Source of the DNA: Hymenobacter nitidus
GTDB taxonomy: Bacteria > Bacteroidota > Bacteroidia > Cytophagales > Hymenobacteraceae
Reading direction: 5' to 3'
Assembly: GCF_020447315.1 (NCBI RefSeq)
Contig: NZ_JAJADQ010000003.1
Coordinates: 62,001 to 126,000 of the forward strand
DNA: 64,000 nt
Position numbers and translations under genes: made by a program. This document shows positions 49,887 to 58,422 of the stretch, one piece after another. Within the stretch, counting starts at the first letter, position 1, and every line of letters starts with the position of its first letter. Below the pieces are notes generated by a model. That model had not been told where the DNA came from, searched no databases, and saw nothing but the letters and a program-made list of their open reading frames with translations.

Positions 49887-52800
49887 ATGGAAGCTCAAGC
49901 CCCCACCCAACTCGAAACCGGCACCTACGAAATCCTGCGCAACCGCCTGCAGAAAAGCAGCACCGACCTGCGCCAGCGCCTGGATACGCTGAACGCGGAG
50001 CGTAAGCAGGTGTTTGGGGCCGTGGATACCCGCCTGCTAGGCACCGGCCGCATTACCACCGAAAACAACTGCGTGCCCTGGGACATGGTGCCGGTGGGAC
50101 AGCGGTTCATCTTCGGCTACAACGTGGTGCTAGGGCTGAAAGCCGAGCCGGATCTGGCCGACGTGTTTGGGGTGTACGAGTACGCCGAGCACGACTTCCG
50201 GCCCCTGGGCCTGGAGCTGCTGCAGAATCCGCAATTTCTGGAGGAGTTCCGCAACCTGTACCGCTACTACAAGAACACCCAGTTCGTGAAGTTCGCCGTC
50301 ATTGGCGTGCACCTGTTCATGGTGTTTCGGGTGGGCAAGAGTGCCTCGGATGTGAAGACGTTTAAGTGGCTGATCCAGGGCGACACGCTCACGTACGTCG
50401 ACAACCGCTCCGACCACGAGTACACCTTTCCGCCCCAGCACGAGTTCCAGTGGAAGCGTGCCACCCGCGACATGCAGCGCGGCGGCAAGCACCCCCACAT
50501 CAGCATCGAGGACAAGGTGTTTGTGGAAACCATCAGCGGCGACCTGACCATCAAAGTTGAGGACAACACCAGCACCGGCCACGGCATTTTGAGCGAGCCA
50601 GTCGATAACAAAGACCAAACGCTGGACGACTCGGAAATCTACTTTGCCGCCATTGGCAACCTGATTCTGCTCAAGATCCGGCCCTACCAGGAGCAGACCT
50701 ATCGTTACTTCATCTTCAACCACAAGCTTAAAACCGCTCAGCGCCTCGATGCCCTGGCCGATGCCTGCGTGCTGCTGCCCGACGGGCAGGGCCTGATTTT
50801 CCCGCACGGCTTCTACCTGCAAACCGGCGACAATAAGTTGTTCGACAACGGGCTGCGGGAGATGCTGTTTGAGAAGCGGGTGGTGTCGCCGAACGGGGAG
50901 GATTTCCTGTACGTGTTCTTCAACAAGGACCACGGCACCTACCTGCTGCTGAGCTACAACCGCATTGCCCAGCGCGTCGATAACCCCATCGTGTGCCACG
51001 GCTACGCCCTGTTTACCAACGGGGAGCTGTGCTACTTCCGGGCCGACGACGAGCCCAAGAAGCACCACGCCGTGCAGATCTGGCAGACGCCCTACACGGC
51101 CCCCGATTTCCAGCTGCCCGTCACCTCCGATTCCTACCTCTACAAGCTGGGCAACAAGGAAATCGTGCGGGCCATGAGCGAGGTGCAGGAAGTGTTGACG
51201 CTGACCAGCAAGGACGACTCCTACGCCGGCCTCTACCTCGACCTGATTCGCCAGACCACTGCCCTCACCGACGCTTACCATTGGCTGCGCGAACCCGCCG
51301 CCCAGGCCCTGGCCGAGCCCCTGGGCGAAATCCGGCAGACGGCCACAGCGGCCGTGGAGGAGTTTGAAAAGGTGCAAAGCATCCGCAAGAACACCGCCCA
51401 GCAAACGGCCACCGTGTTTCAGAAAGCCGACGAGCTGACCGGCCGCATCCGCCGCTCGGCCCCCGATACCGTCACGGAGTTCGTGCAAATGTTGGGTGAG
51501 TTGCGCGGGGTGCGGGGCGAGGTAATTTCCCTCAAGGAGCTGCGCTACGTGGAGCTGCCCGCCGTGGAAAAGCACGCCGCTGACCTGGAGGCCCTGAGCA
51601 AGGAAGTGGCCTTGCAAACCGTGGACTTTCTGCTGAAGCCCAATGCCCTGGCGCCCTACTCCCAGCGCGTGCAGGCCATTGCCGACGGCGTAGAGCAGGT
51701 GCAGAAAACCATCGAAGCCGACCAGCGCGAGCAGGAAACCGCCGCTGTGGCCCAGGAGCTGGAGCTGCTGATTGAGGTGGTGAGCAACCTGCCCATCCCC
51801 GACCCGACCCAGACCACGGCCATCATCGACAACATCTCGACGGTGTACGCCCGCTTCAACCAGATTCGGGCGGCGCTGAAGCGGCGGCGGCAGGCCCTGG
51901 CTGGCACCGAGGCCCAGGCCGAGTTTACCGCCCAGCTCAAGCTGCTGGAACAGGCCCTGACCAACTACCTCGACCTCTCGGACACCCCCGCCAAGTGCGA
52001 CGAGTACCTGACCAAGCTCATGGTGCAGCTCGAAGAGCTGGAAGGCAAATTCCCCGATTTCGACCAGTTCATTGAGCAGCTCACCACCCGCCGCGAGCAG
52101 GTAGTAGAAGCCTTCGAATCCAAGAAAACGGCCCTGGTAGCCGCCCGCAACCAGCGCGCCACCGCCCTGCTGCAAAGCGCCGAGCGGCTGCTGAAGGCCG
52201 TGCAAAGCCGCCTCACCCGCCTGGAATCGGTGGCGGATATCAACGGGTACTTTGCCGCCGACGTGATGGTGGAGAAGGTGCGCCAAACGGCCCAGGAGCT
52301 GATTAACCTCGGCGACTCGGTGAAGTCGGATGATGTGCAGAGCCGACTGAAAACCCTGCGCGAGGACGCCGTGCGCCAGCTCCGCGACCGGGCCGACCTC
52401 TACGCCGACGGCGGCCAGACCCTTAAGTTTGGTCCCCACGCCTTTACGGTGAACACTCAGCCGTTGGAGCTGACCGTGGTCCTGCGCGACGGCGACCTGC
52501 ACTACCACCTCACCGGCACCAACTTTTTCCAGAAGATAACCGACCCGGCCCTGCTGGCCTCCCGGCCCGTCTGGGAGCAAACCGTGGTGTCGGAAAACCA
52601 GGACGTGTACCGGGCCGAGTTTCTGGCCTGGCGCATCCTGCAGGCCGCCCAGCACCCCGCGCCGGCCAACCCGGAAGCGGGGCACGCCGCCGTGCTGTCC
52701 GTACCCGAGCTGGGCCACCTGAGCCCCGCCGAGCTGCTAACCTACGTGCAGCAGTTTATGGCTGCGCGCTACCAGGAAGGCTACCTCAAAGGCGTGCACG

Positions 52801-54794
52801 ACCACGACGCGGCCTTGCTGCTCACGGCCCTGGTGCGCCTCACCCGCACCGCTGACCTGCTCCGCTACCCCGCCGATACCCGTGCCGCCGCGGCCCTCTA
52901 CTGGCTGCGCTTCGCCGACCCCGACCAGCGCGCCCACTGGGAGCGGCAGCTCCAGGGCATCGGCGTACTGCTCCAGGTCTTCCCCGATTCGCAGGAGTTC
53001 GACGAGCTCAAAACCGAGCTGCAAACGGCAGCAGACCATTTCGCGGAGCAAACCGGCCTCTTCACCTCTCCTCAGGTGGCGGAAACCGGCGACTACCTCT
53101 TCCAGGAGCTGACTCACACCGGCACCTTCATCATTGCCGCCGAAGCCGCCGAGCTGTACCAGCAGTTCCAGAAGCAGCTGCACGAGCGCCAGGCCACGGA
53201 GCTGTTCCAGCAGTCGGTGACGGGCCTCCAGGACCAGCCCGCCGCCCAGCTCCCCCTGATCCGGCAGTGGCTGCAGGCCTACCTGCGCCAGGCGCCGGCC
53301 GCCGCTACGCTCTCCGATTTCTGCAACGAGTGCGCCGTGCTCTTGCTCACCGGCACTTACGATTCGGCACGGGTGGTGCATACGCCCCTGCGCGAAACGC
53401 TGGCCGACTTCCAAGGCACTCACGCCCGCCTGGCCGACGACCGGACCTACCACCTCAACTTCCCCGATTTCCGCCGTCGCCTGCTGCACTACGACCGCGC
53501 CACGGTAACCCAGTACGAGGCGTTTCAGGAGGTGAAAAAGCAGCTGCTGGCCCGGGCCGCCGAGGACATGCGCCTGGAAGATTTCCGGCCCCGCGTGCTC
53601 ACGTCGTTCGTGCGCAACCGCCTCATTGACCAGGTGTATTTGCCCATTATTGGCGCCAACCTGGCCAAGCAGATCGGGACGGCGGGGGAAGGCAAGCGTA
53701 CCGACCTGATGGGTTTGCTGTTGCTTATTTCGCCGCCGGGCTACGGCAAAACCACGCTCATGGAGTACGTGGCCAACCGGCTGGGCCTCATCTTCATGAA
53801 GATCAACGGGCCGGCCATCGGGCACGCCGTGACGAGCGTGGACCCCGCCCAGGCTCCCAACGCCGGGGCCCGGCAGGAGCTGGAGAAGCTGAACCTGGCC
53901 TTCGAGATGGGCGACAACGTGATGATCTACGTCGACGACATCCAGCACTGCAACCCCGAGTTTCTGCAGAAGTTCATCTCGCTCTGCGACGCCCAGCGCA
54001 AGATTGAGGGCGTGTACCAAGGCCGCCCCCGCACCTACGACTTCCGCGGCCGCAAGGTGTGCGTGGTCATGGCCGGCAACCCTTACACCGAAAGCGGCGA
54101 CGTATTCCAGCTGCCCGACATGCTGGCCAACCGCGCCGACATCTACAACCTCGGCGACATTCTCACGGCCGGCTCCGAAGACGCCTTCCGCCTCTCCTAC
54201 CTCGAAAACGCCCTCACCAGCAACGCGGCCCTGGCCCGCCTCGCCACCCAAAGCCCCCAGGACGTGCCCGCCCTCATCCGTCTGGCCGAAACCGGGCAGC
54301 AGGACGGCCTCAGCTTCGAGGGCAACCACACGCCCGAGGAGCTCAACGAGTACGTGGCCGTACTCCAAAAGCTGCTCCGCCTGCGCGACGTGGTGGCCCG
54401 CGTGAATGCGGCCTACATTGCCAGCGCCGCCCAGGCCGACGCCTACCGCACCGAGCCGCCGTTCAAGCTGCAGGGCTCCTACCGCAACATGAACAAGCTG
54501 GCCGAAAAGGTGCGCCCCGTGATGAACGACCAGGAAATCGAGCAGCTCCTGGCCGCCCACTACGAAAGCGAGGCCCAAACCCTGACCAGCGCCACCGAAG
54601 CTAACCTGCTCAAGCTGCGCGAGCTGCTCGGCTGGCTCACCCCCGAGCAAACCGCCCGCTGGCAGCAAATCAAGCAAACCTACCTCGACAACCTGCGCAA
54701 CTCCGGCGCCGGCCAGCTCCTGCAGATGCTCGATAAACTGGAGAATATTGCCGGTGGGTTGAGCGGGATTCGGGAGGCGCTGAAGCGGGAGTAA
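49887..54794 (+). CDS. Giant coiled-coil AAA+ ATPase (DNA repair ATPase-like annotation family)
   Basis: ATG 49887 gives 1635 residues (a GTG at 49872 would add five). The N-terminal region (to about 490) is beta-rich and unlike known domains to my eye. Residues 490-860 hold long coiled coils (VEEFEKVQSIRKNTAQQTAT). The C-terminal AAA+ module has Walker A ISPPGYGKTTLM (about 1280), Walker B VMIYVDDIQH (about 1345) and a sensor-1-like VVMAGNPYTE (about 1392). Related giant proteins are sometimes labelled DNA repair ATPases, but the operon-like setting with PspA, YqiJ and flotillin suggests membrane remodelling or stress. Its last 110 bp are duplicated at 55704. Confidence 0.85.
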   Translation: MEAQAPTQLETGTYEILRNRLQKSSTDLRQRLDTLNAERKQVFGAVDTRLLGTGRITTENNCVPWDMVPVGQRFIFGYNVVLGLKAEPDLADVFGVYEYAEHDFRPLGLELLQNPQFLEEFRNLYRYYKNTQFVKFAVIGVHLFMVFRVGKSASDVKTFKWLIQGDTLTYVDNRSDHEYTFPPQHEFQWKRATRDMQRGGKHPHISIEDKVFVETISGDLTIKVEDNTSTGHGILSEPVDNKDQTLDDSEIYFAAIGNLILLKIRPYQEQTYRYFIFNHKLKTAQRLDALADACVLLPDGQGLIFPHGFYLQTGDNKLFDNGLREMLFEKRVVSPNGEDFLYVFFNKDHGTYLLLSYNRIAQRVDNPIVCHGYALFTNGELCYFRADDEPKKHHAVQIWQTPYTAPDFQLPVTSDSYLYKLGNKEIVRAMSEVQEVLTLTSKDDSYAGLYLDLIRQTTALTDAYHWLREPAAQALAEPLGEIRQTATAAVEEFEKVQSIRKNTAQQTATVFQKADELTGRIRRSAPDTVTEFVQMLGELRGVRGEVISLKELRYVELPAVEKHAADLEALSKEVALQTVDFLLKPNALAPYSQRVQAIADGVEQVQKTIEADQREQETAAVAQELELLIEVVSNLPIPDPTQTTAIIDNISTVYARFNQIRAALKRRRQALAGTEAQAEFTAQLKLLEQALTNYLDLSDTPAKCDEYLTKLMVQLEELEGKFPDFDQFIEQLTTRREQVVEAFESKKTALVAARNQRATALLQSAERLLKAVQSRLTRLESVADINGYFAADVMVEKVRQTAQELINLGDSVKSDDVQSRLKTLREDAVRQLRDRADLYADGGQTLKFGPHAFTVNTQPLELTVVLRDGDLHYHLTGTNFFQKITDPALLASRPVWEQTVVSENQDVYRAEFLAWRILQAAQHPAPANPEAGHAAVLSVPELGHLSPAELLTYVQQFMAARYQEGYLKGVHDHDAALLLTALVRLTRTADLLRYPADTRAAAALYWLRFADPDQRAHWERQLQGIGVLLQVFPDSQEFDELKTELQTAADHFAEQTGLFTSPQVAETGDYLFQELTHTGTFIIAAEAAELYQQFQKQLHERQATELFQQSVTGLQDQPAAQLPLIRQWLQAYLRQAPAAATLSDFCNECAVLLLTGTYDSARVVHTPLRETLADFQGTHARLADDRTYHLNFPDFRRRLLHYDRATVTQYEAFQEVKKQLLARAAEDMRLEDFRPRVLTSFVRNRLIDQVYLPIIGANLAKQIGTAGEGKRTDLMGLLLLISPPGYGKTTLMEYVANRLGLIFMKINGPAIGHAVTSVDPAQAPNAGARQELEKLNLAFEMGDNVMIYVDDIQHCNPEFLQKFISLCDAQRKIEGVYQGRPRTYDFRGRKVCVVMAGNPYTESGDVFQLPDMLANRADIYNLGDILTAGSEDAFRLSYLENALTSNAALARLATQSPQDVPALIRLAETGQQDGLSFEGNHTPEELNEYVAVLQKLLRLRDVVARVNAAYIASAAQADAYRTEPPFKLQGSYRNMNKLAEKVRPVMNDQEIEQLLAAHYESEAQTLTSATEANLLKLRELLGWLTPEQTARWQQIKQTYLDNLRNSGAGQLLQMLDKLENIAGGLSGIREALKRE

Positions 54795-54980
54795 TCTTCG
54801 GCATTAATTTTAAATTCCGAATATTCCTGTCGTTTGCTGTAAGTGCCTCATGTATGCCGTTAGGCAACAACCCGCATAACAAGTACCAGCACCTGAAGAA
54901 ACACCGTTAATAAACCACCATTTTAGCAAGCAGCATCCATAGCCTAATCAATTGGGAGCGACTACTTATCCTGTCAAATC

Positions 54981-55589
54981 ATGACGAGCCTGTTTACAAA
55001 AACGGTTACTATTCTCGCCCTTCAGCTTGCACTAAACAGTGCGGCAACCGCACAGAAGTGCGAAACATCCATCAAGATGCTCTACGACAAGCTGCACCTT
55101 GACTCACAAGCCAATCAGTACCAATACGAAACGGCCTTTTTCAGCTGCTTCCCAAACGATTTCGCCAGCTTTAATAATTTATTTGGGTGGGATGATAAAA
55201 AGGGTAAACCCGCCCCATTGTACCACAACAGTGAGCAATACGTCAATCTATTCTTTGCCTGCCAGCACATTCCCGTACAGCGAAAAGTTGATAAAATAGT
55301 TGCCATTTGTAAGCACGGCACCTGGGATGCTGACGCTATTAATTTTTTGCAGCAAAACACCCATAATTTCTTTCTAAAGCATCCGGCCAATTTCTTACAG
55401 GCGCTAAGACACCAAAAGCCGCAGGACGCAGAATCATTCTGGAGCTTCTACTTCGATTACGAATCTGACCATCACAGAGCCAAGGACCTGCAAGCTGTCA
55501 ATGCGCTCGTCTCAAAAGATGACATAGCTATGCGCAGAATCATAAAGCAAGCCTATCAAGCACGAGTAAAAGCCTGGACTGTTCATTAG
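54981..55589 (+). CDS. Exported hypothetical protein in an AT-richer insert
   Basis: The 202-residue protein has a signal peptide (MTSLFTKTVTILALQLALNS then AATAQ) and no family I recognise. It is Lys/Asn/Phe-rich, and its DNA is much more AT-rich than its neighbours, which suggests recent transfer. It lies inside the roughly 0.9-kb stretch flanked by two copies of the ATPase gene 3' end. Confidence 0.7.
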   Translation: MTSLFTKTVTILALQLALNSAATAQKCETSIKMLYDKLHLDSQANQYQYETAFFSCFPNDFASFNNLFGWDDKKGKPAPLYHNSEQYVNLFFACQHIPVQRKVDKIVAICKHGTWDADAINFLQQNTHNFFLKHPANFLQALRHQKPQDAESFWSFYFDYESDHHRAKDLQAVNALVSKDDIAMRRIIKQAYQARVKAWTVH

Positions 55590-55703
55590 CAGGCCCGGGC
55601 AGTACTGAGGCTTTACTTTTACACTAATCTTCCCTTTGGCAACTGCTAGGGCATTTTTATTAGCATGTATACCAAGGCCCATCATTGTTACTAGTGCCTC
55701 ATA

Positions 55704-55813
55704 CACGACAACCTCCCCACTCCGGCCCCACCCAGCTCCTGCAGATGCTCGACAAGCTGGAAAACATTGCCGGCGGGCTTGAGCGGGATTCGGGAAACGT
55801 TGAAGCGGAAGTA
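55704..55813 (+). pseudogene. Duplicated, frameshifted 3' end of the giant ATPase gene
   Basis: The stretch matches the last 110 bp of the ATPase gene (54685-54794) at about 80-85 percent identity. It includes CAGCTCCTGCAGATGCTCGA, GAGCGGGATTCGGGA and the final GAAGTAA. One extra C (GGGCTTGAG against GGGTTGAG) breaks the frame. It sits 13 bases before the DUF3592 gene. Confidence 0.85.
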
Positions 55814-55826
55814 ACTAACTTAAGCA

Positions 55827-56234
55827 ATGACTCTTTTTGATAGTGTCCTGACCTACCTGGCAACGGTTGATTCAGACCTGCTGATCTGCTTTCTGGTAGG
55901 CCTTGTTTTCATCCTGGTGGGGGAATTGATAAAGCGGCAGTACGCCCATTTCCAACAGCACGGGATTCCCGCGCAAGGAATCATCCTCGATTTTCGGGGC
56001 ACCGGTGACAACCGGCGCTGCGTGGTGCGCTTCGTTACCCAGGATTTGCGCTGGATTACCGAGGAAAGCTCCGACCTCAATTATGCTCAAGGCGAGGAAG
56101 TCCCGGTGCTGTACAATCCCAGTAATCCGAGTGACTTTATTATTGGCTCCCCCCACGAAACCAAGCCGTTCTTTCTCTTCACGGTGGTCGGGTTGCTACT
56201 GATTGCGTATGTCGTGTACATGCTTCTCAGGTAG
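55827..56234 (+). CDS. DUF3592-like membrane protein
   Basis: The 135-residue protein has a membrane helix at each end (LLICFLVGLVFILVGELI and FFLFTVVGLLLIAYVVYMLL). Between them is a beta domain (GIPAQGIILDFRGTGDNRRC, EEVPVLYNPSNPSDFIIG) of the DUF3592 type. Function unknown. It follows the ATPase remnant directly. Confidence 0.8.
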   Translation: MTLFDSVLTYLATVDSDLLICFLVGLVFILVGELIKRQYAHFQQHGIPAQGIILDFRGTGDNRRCVVRFVTQDLRWITEESSDLNYAQGEEVPVLYNPSNPSDFIIGSPHETKPFFLFTVVGLLLIAYVVYMLLR

Positions 56235-56376
56235 CTATTCAAGGCCACATTCTGCCGTTGCTCACTTAGAAAGAGCCTAGCTTGCGGGCAACGCCGGCCC
56301 TACTTTTAGCCGGCTACAGGCTTGGCATCCACACGCCCCGGCCCTACCTTGCTGCCCAGCCAAACCCTTCTTCCGC

Positions 56377-56913
56377 ATGGGCAAGCAATACCCCGCCATC
56401 AGCGCCGACATTCAGGTCTTTATCGAACGGCAGCACGTGTTCTTCGTGGGCACGGCCGCCGCCGATGGGCGCGTCAATATTTCGCCCAAGGGCCAGGATA
56501 CCCTGCGCGTGCTGGGCCCCAACCGCGTGGCCTGGCTGAACCTGACCGGCAGCGGCAACGAAACCGCCGCCCACCTGCTGGAGGTCAACCGCATTACGCT
56601 GATGTGGTGCGCCTTCGAGGGTCCGCCCAACATCCTGCGCCTCTACGGCACGGCCCGCATCTACCACCCGCGCGACGCGGAGTGGGCCGACTTGCTGCCC
56701 CTGTTCCCGGCCCTGCCCGGCGCCCGGCAGATCCTGGTGGTCGACGTGGACCTGGTGCAAACCTCCTGCGGCATGGCCGTACCCTTGCTCGATTACCGGG
56801 CCGAGCGCAACCAGCTGAACGACAACATGGACAAGCGCGGCCCCGAGCAGGTGGCGCAGTACTGGCACACCCGCAACACCCGCAGCATCGACGGCAAGCC
56901 CACCGGCATCTGA
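56377..56913 (+). CDS. Pyridoxamine 5'-phosphate oxidase family protein
   Basis: The 178-residue protein has the flavin split-barrel features HVFFVGTAAADGRVNISPKG, VAWLNLTGSGNETAAHLLEV and ITLMWCAFEGPPNILRLYG. The substrate is unknown, and the protein is not PdxH itself. It is monocistronic, with a terminator hairpin after it. Confidence 0.9.
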   Translation: MGKQYPAISADIQVFIERQHVFFVGTAAADGRVNISPKGQDTLRVLGPNRVAWLNLTGSGNETAAHLLEVNRITLMWCAFEGPPNILRLYGTARIYHPRDAEWADLLPLFPALPGARQILVVDVDLVQTSCGMAVPLLDYRAERNQLNDNMDKRGPEQVAQYWHTRNTRSIDGKPTGI

Positions 56914-56976
56914 GGTGGGTACCTGGAAGAAGCTTGCGGCATCCCTCTTTCCGCCGTCGGGTAGCTAGCCCACAAG

Positions 56977-57010
56977 AAAATGCCCCGCAACTCACGTCAC
57001 GGGGCATTTC
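56977..57010. terminator. Terminator between convergent genes
   Basis: Arms AAATGCCCCG / CGGGGCATTT lie between the PPOX gene and the SDR gene. A-rich and T-rich flanks are present on both sides. Confidence 0.7.
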
Positions 57011-57125
57011 TGCAGGGTTATTTGTCAGGCTAAGGACGGTGTAACGCGCACTTGGTAGCGCGCGTGCCCCGCGCCGATTGAATCGTTCTGCCCCGCGAAC
57101 TACACAGTTTGCGCTACTGCTACCG

Positions 57126-58136
57126 TTACGGCAGGCCTTTGCCGCCGGCGGCGCCATACACCTGGCCAGTGGCGTAGCTCGCCTGCGGATCGGCCAGCTG
57201 CACGTAGATGGAGGCCAGCTCCACGGGTTGCCCAGGCCGCATCATGGGCGTGTCGCCGCCGAATTTCACCAGCTTTTCCTGGGTGGCCCCGCCGCTTACC
57301 TGCAGGGGCGTCCAGATGGGGCCCGGCGCCACCCCGTTCACCCGGATTCCCTTCGGGGCGAGCTGCTTGGCCAGAGAGCGTACGTAGTTCGAGGTGGCCG
57401 CCTTGGTCTGGGCGTAGTCGTACAGGTCTTCGGAAGGGTCGGTGGCCTGCTCGGAGGTGGTGCCGATGATGGCCGAGCCCGGCTTGAGGTGGGGCAGGGC
57501 GGCCTTGATAATCCAGAACGGGGCGTACACGTTGGTTTTCATCGTGGCGTCGAAGTCCTCGGTGGTCACGTCCAGAATCGACTTGCGGGTTTGCTGCCGG
57601 GCCGCGTTGCTGACCACGATATCGAGCCCGCCCAGCTGGCGCACGGTTTCCTCGACCAGCTTCTTGCAGAAGGCTTCCTCGCGCAGGTCGCCGGGAATAG
57701 CCACGGCCTTCTGGCCGGCCGCCTTGATCAGGGCAATAACCTCCTTGGCATCGGCTTCCTCGGCCGGCAGGTAGTTGATGGCCACATCGGCGCCTTCGCG
57801 GGCGTAGGCAATAGCGGCGGCCCGGCCCATGCCCGAGTCGCCGCCCGTAATCAGGGCTTTGCGCCCCTTCAGGCGGCCCGAGCCCTTGTAGCTTTTCTCG
57901 CCGTGGTCGGGTTTGGGGTCCATCTGGCTGGCCAGCCCCGGCCAGGCCTGGCTCTGGCTCTTAAACGGCGGCTTGGGGTAGGCTGTGGTGGGGTCCTTTA
58001 GGGGTTCGGCCGCGGCTGTTTCGGCCATGCTGCCGCCGCCTTCCGCGCCCAGCACCGGGCCCACGGCCGCTACGGCCAGACTGGCCCCGAGCCCACTGAT
58101 TACCTGTCGGCGGCTAAGTTTATTTTCGTCTTTCAT
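57126..58136 (-). CDS. SDR-family oxidoreductase with Tat signal
   Basis: The 336-residue protein starts with a twin-arginine signal (KLSRRQVISGLGASLAVAAV). A long linker precedes a classical SDR domain: cofactor loop ALITGGDSGMGRAAAIA, NAARQ, active-site YDYAQTKAA (Tyr-x3-Lys) and VNGVAPGPIWTPLQ. The usual catalytic Ser region reads IIGTTSEQA. It is probably an NAD(P)-dependent dehydrogenase of the YghA type, exported folded. The substrate is unknown. Confidence 0.92.
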   Translation of the reverse strand: MKDENKLSRRQVISGLGASLAVAAVGPVLGAEGGGSMAETAAAEPLKDPTTAYPKPPFKSQSQAWPGLASQMDPKPDHGEKSYKGSGRLKGRKALITGGDSGMGRAAAIAYAREGADVAINYLPAEEADAKEVIALIKAAGQKAVAIPGDLREEAFCKKLVEETVRQLGGLDIVVSNAARQQTRKSILDVTTEDFDATMKTNVYAPFWIIKAALPHLKPGSAIIGTTSEQATDPSEDLYDYAQTKAATSNYVRSLAKQLAPKGIRVNGVAPGPIWTPLQVSGGATQEKLVKFGGDTPMMRPGQPVELASIYVQLADPQASYATGQVYGAAGGKGLP

Positions 58137-58264
58137 AGTGATAGAGCGTTTAGGTTGTCTTTCCCTTACGTGCGGAGCCCGCGCCGTAGTTACCCCTACT
58201 CGCCCACCACCCGCTCACCAGGCATGAACGCCGATTTCAGACCGTTTAAACCGTGTTTTCTCTG

Positions 58265-58384
58265 TCATCCTGAATCTGACGTCCACGCAGTGAAGGACCT
58301 TACCACGCCAGAACGAAAATCGTTGTTACGACTCGTGCTAACGTGACAAGGTCCTTCACTGCGTGGACGTCAGATTCAGGATGA
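58265..58384. repeat. Perfect 37-bp inverted repeat, MITE-like family 1
   Basis: Arms 58265-58301 (TCATCCTGAATCTGACGTCC...) and 58348-58384 are exact inverse complements with a 46-base interior. The arm ends TCATCCTGA and GAAGGACCTT are shared with the 40855 element. The 286-bp gap 58137-58422 holds no gene. Confidence 0.85.
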
Positions 58385-58422
58385 GACGATAAACAGGATG
58401 ACCGCCACCGCCGGGCTTACCC

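Noticed and set aside
50130..52718. 862-residue minus-strand ORF, and a similar one at 52737-54677
   Set aside because: Both are antisense frames of the giant ATPase gene; composition is that of a shadow frame in GC-rich DNA.
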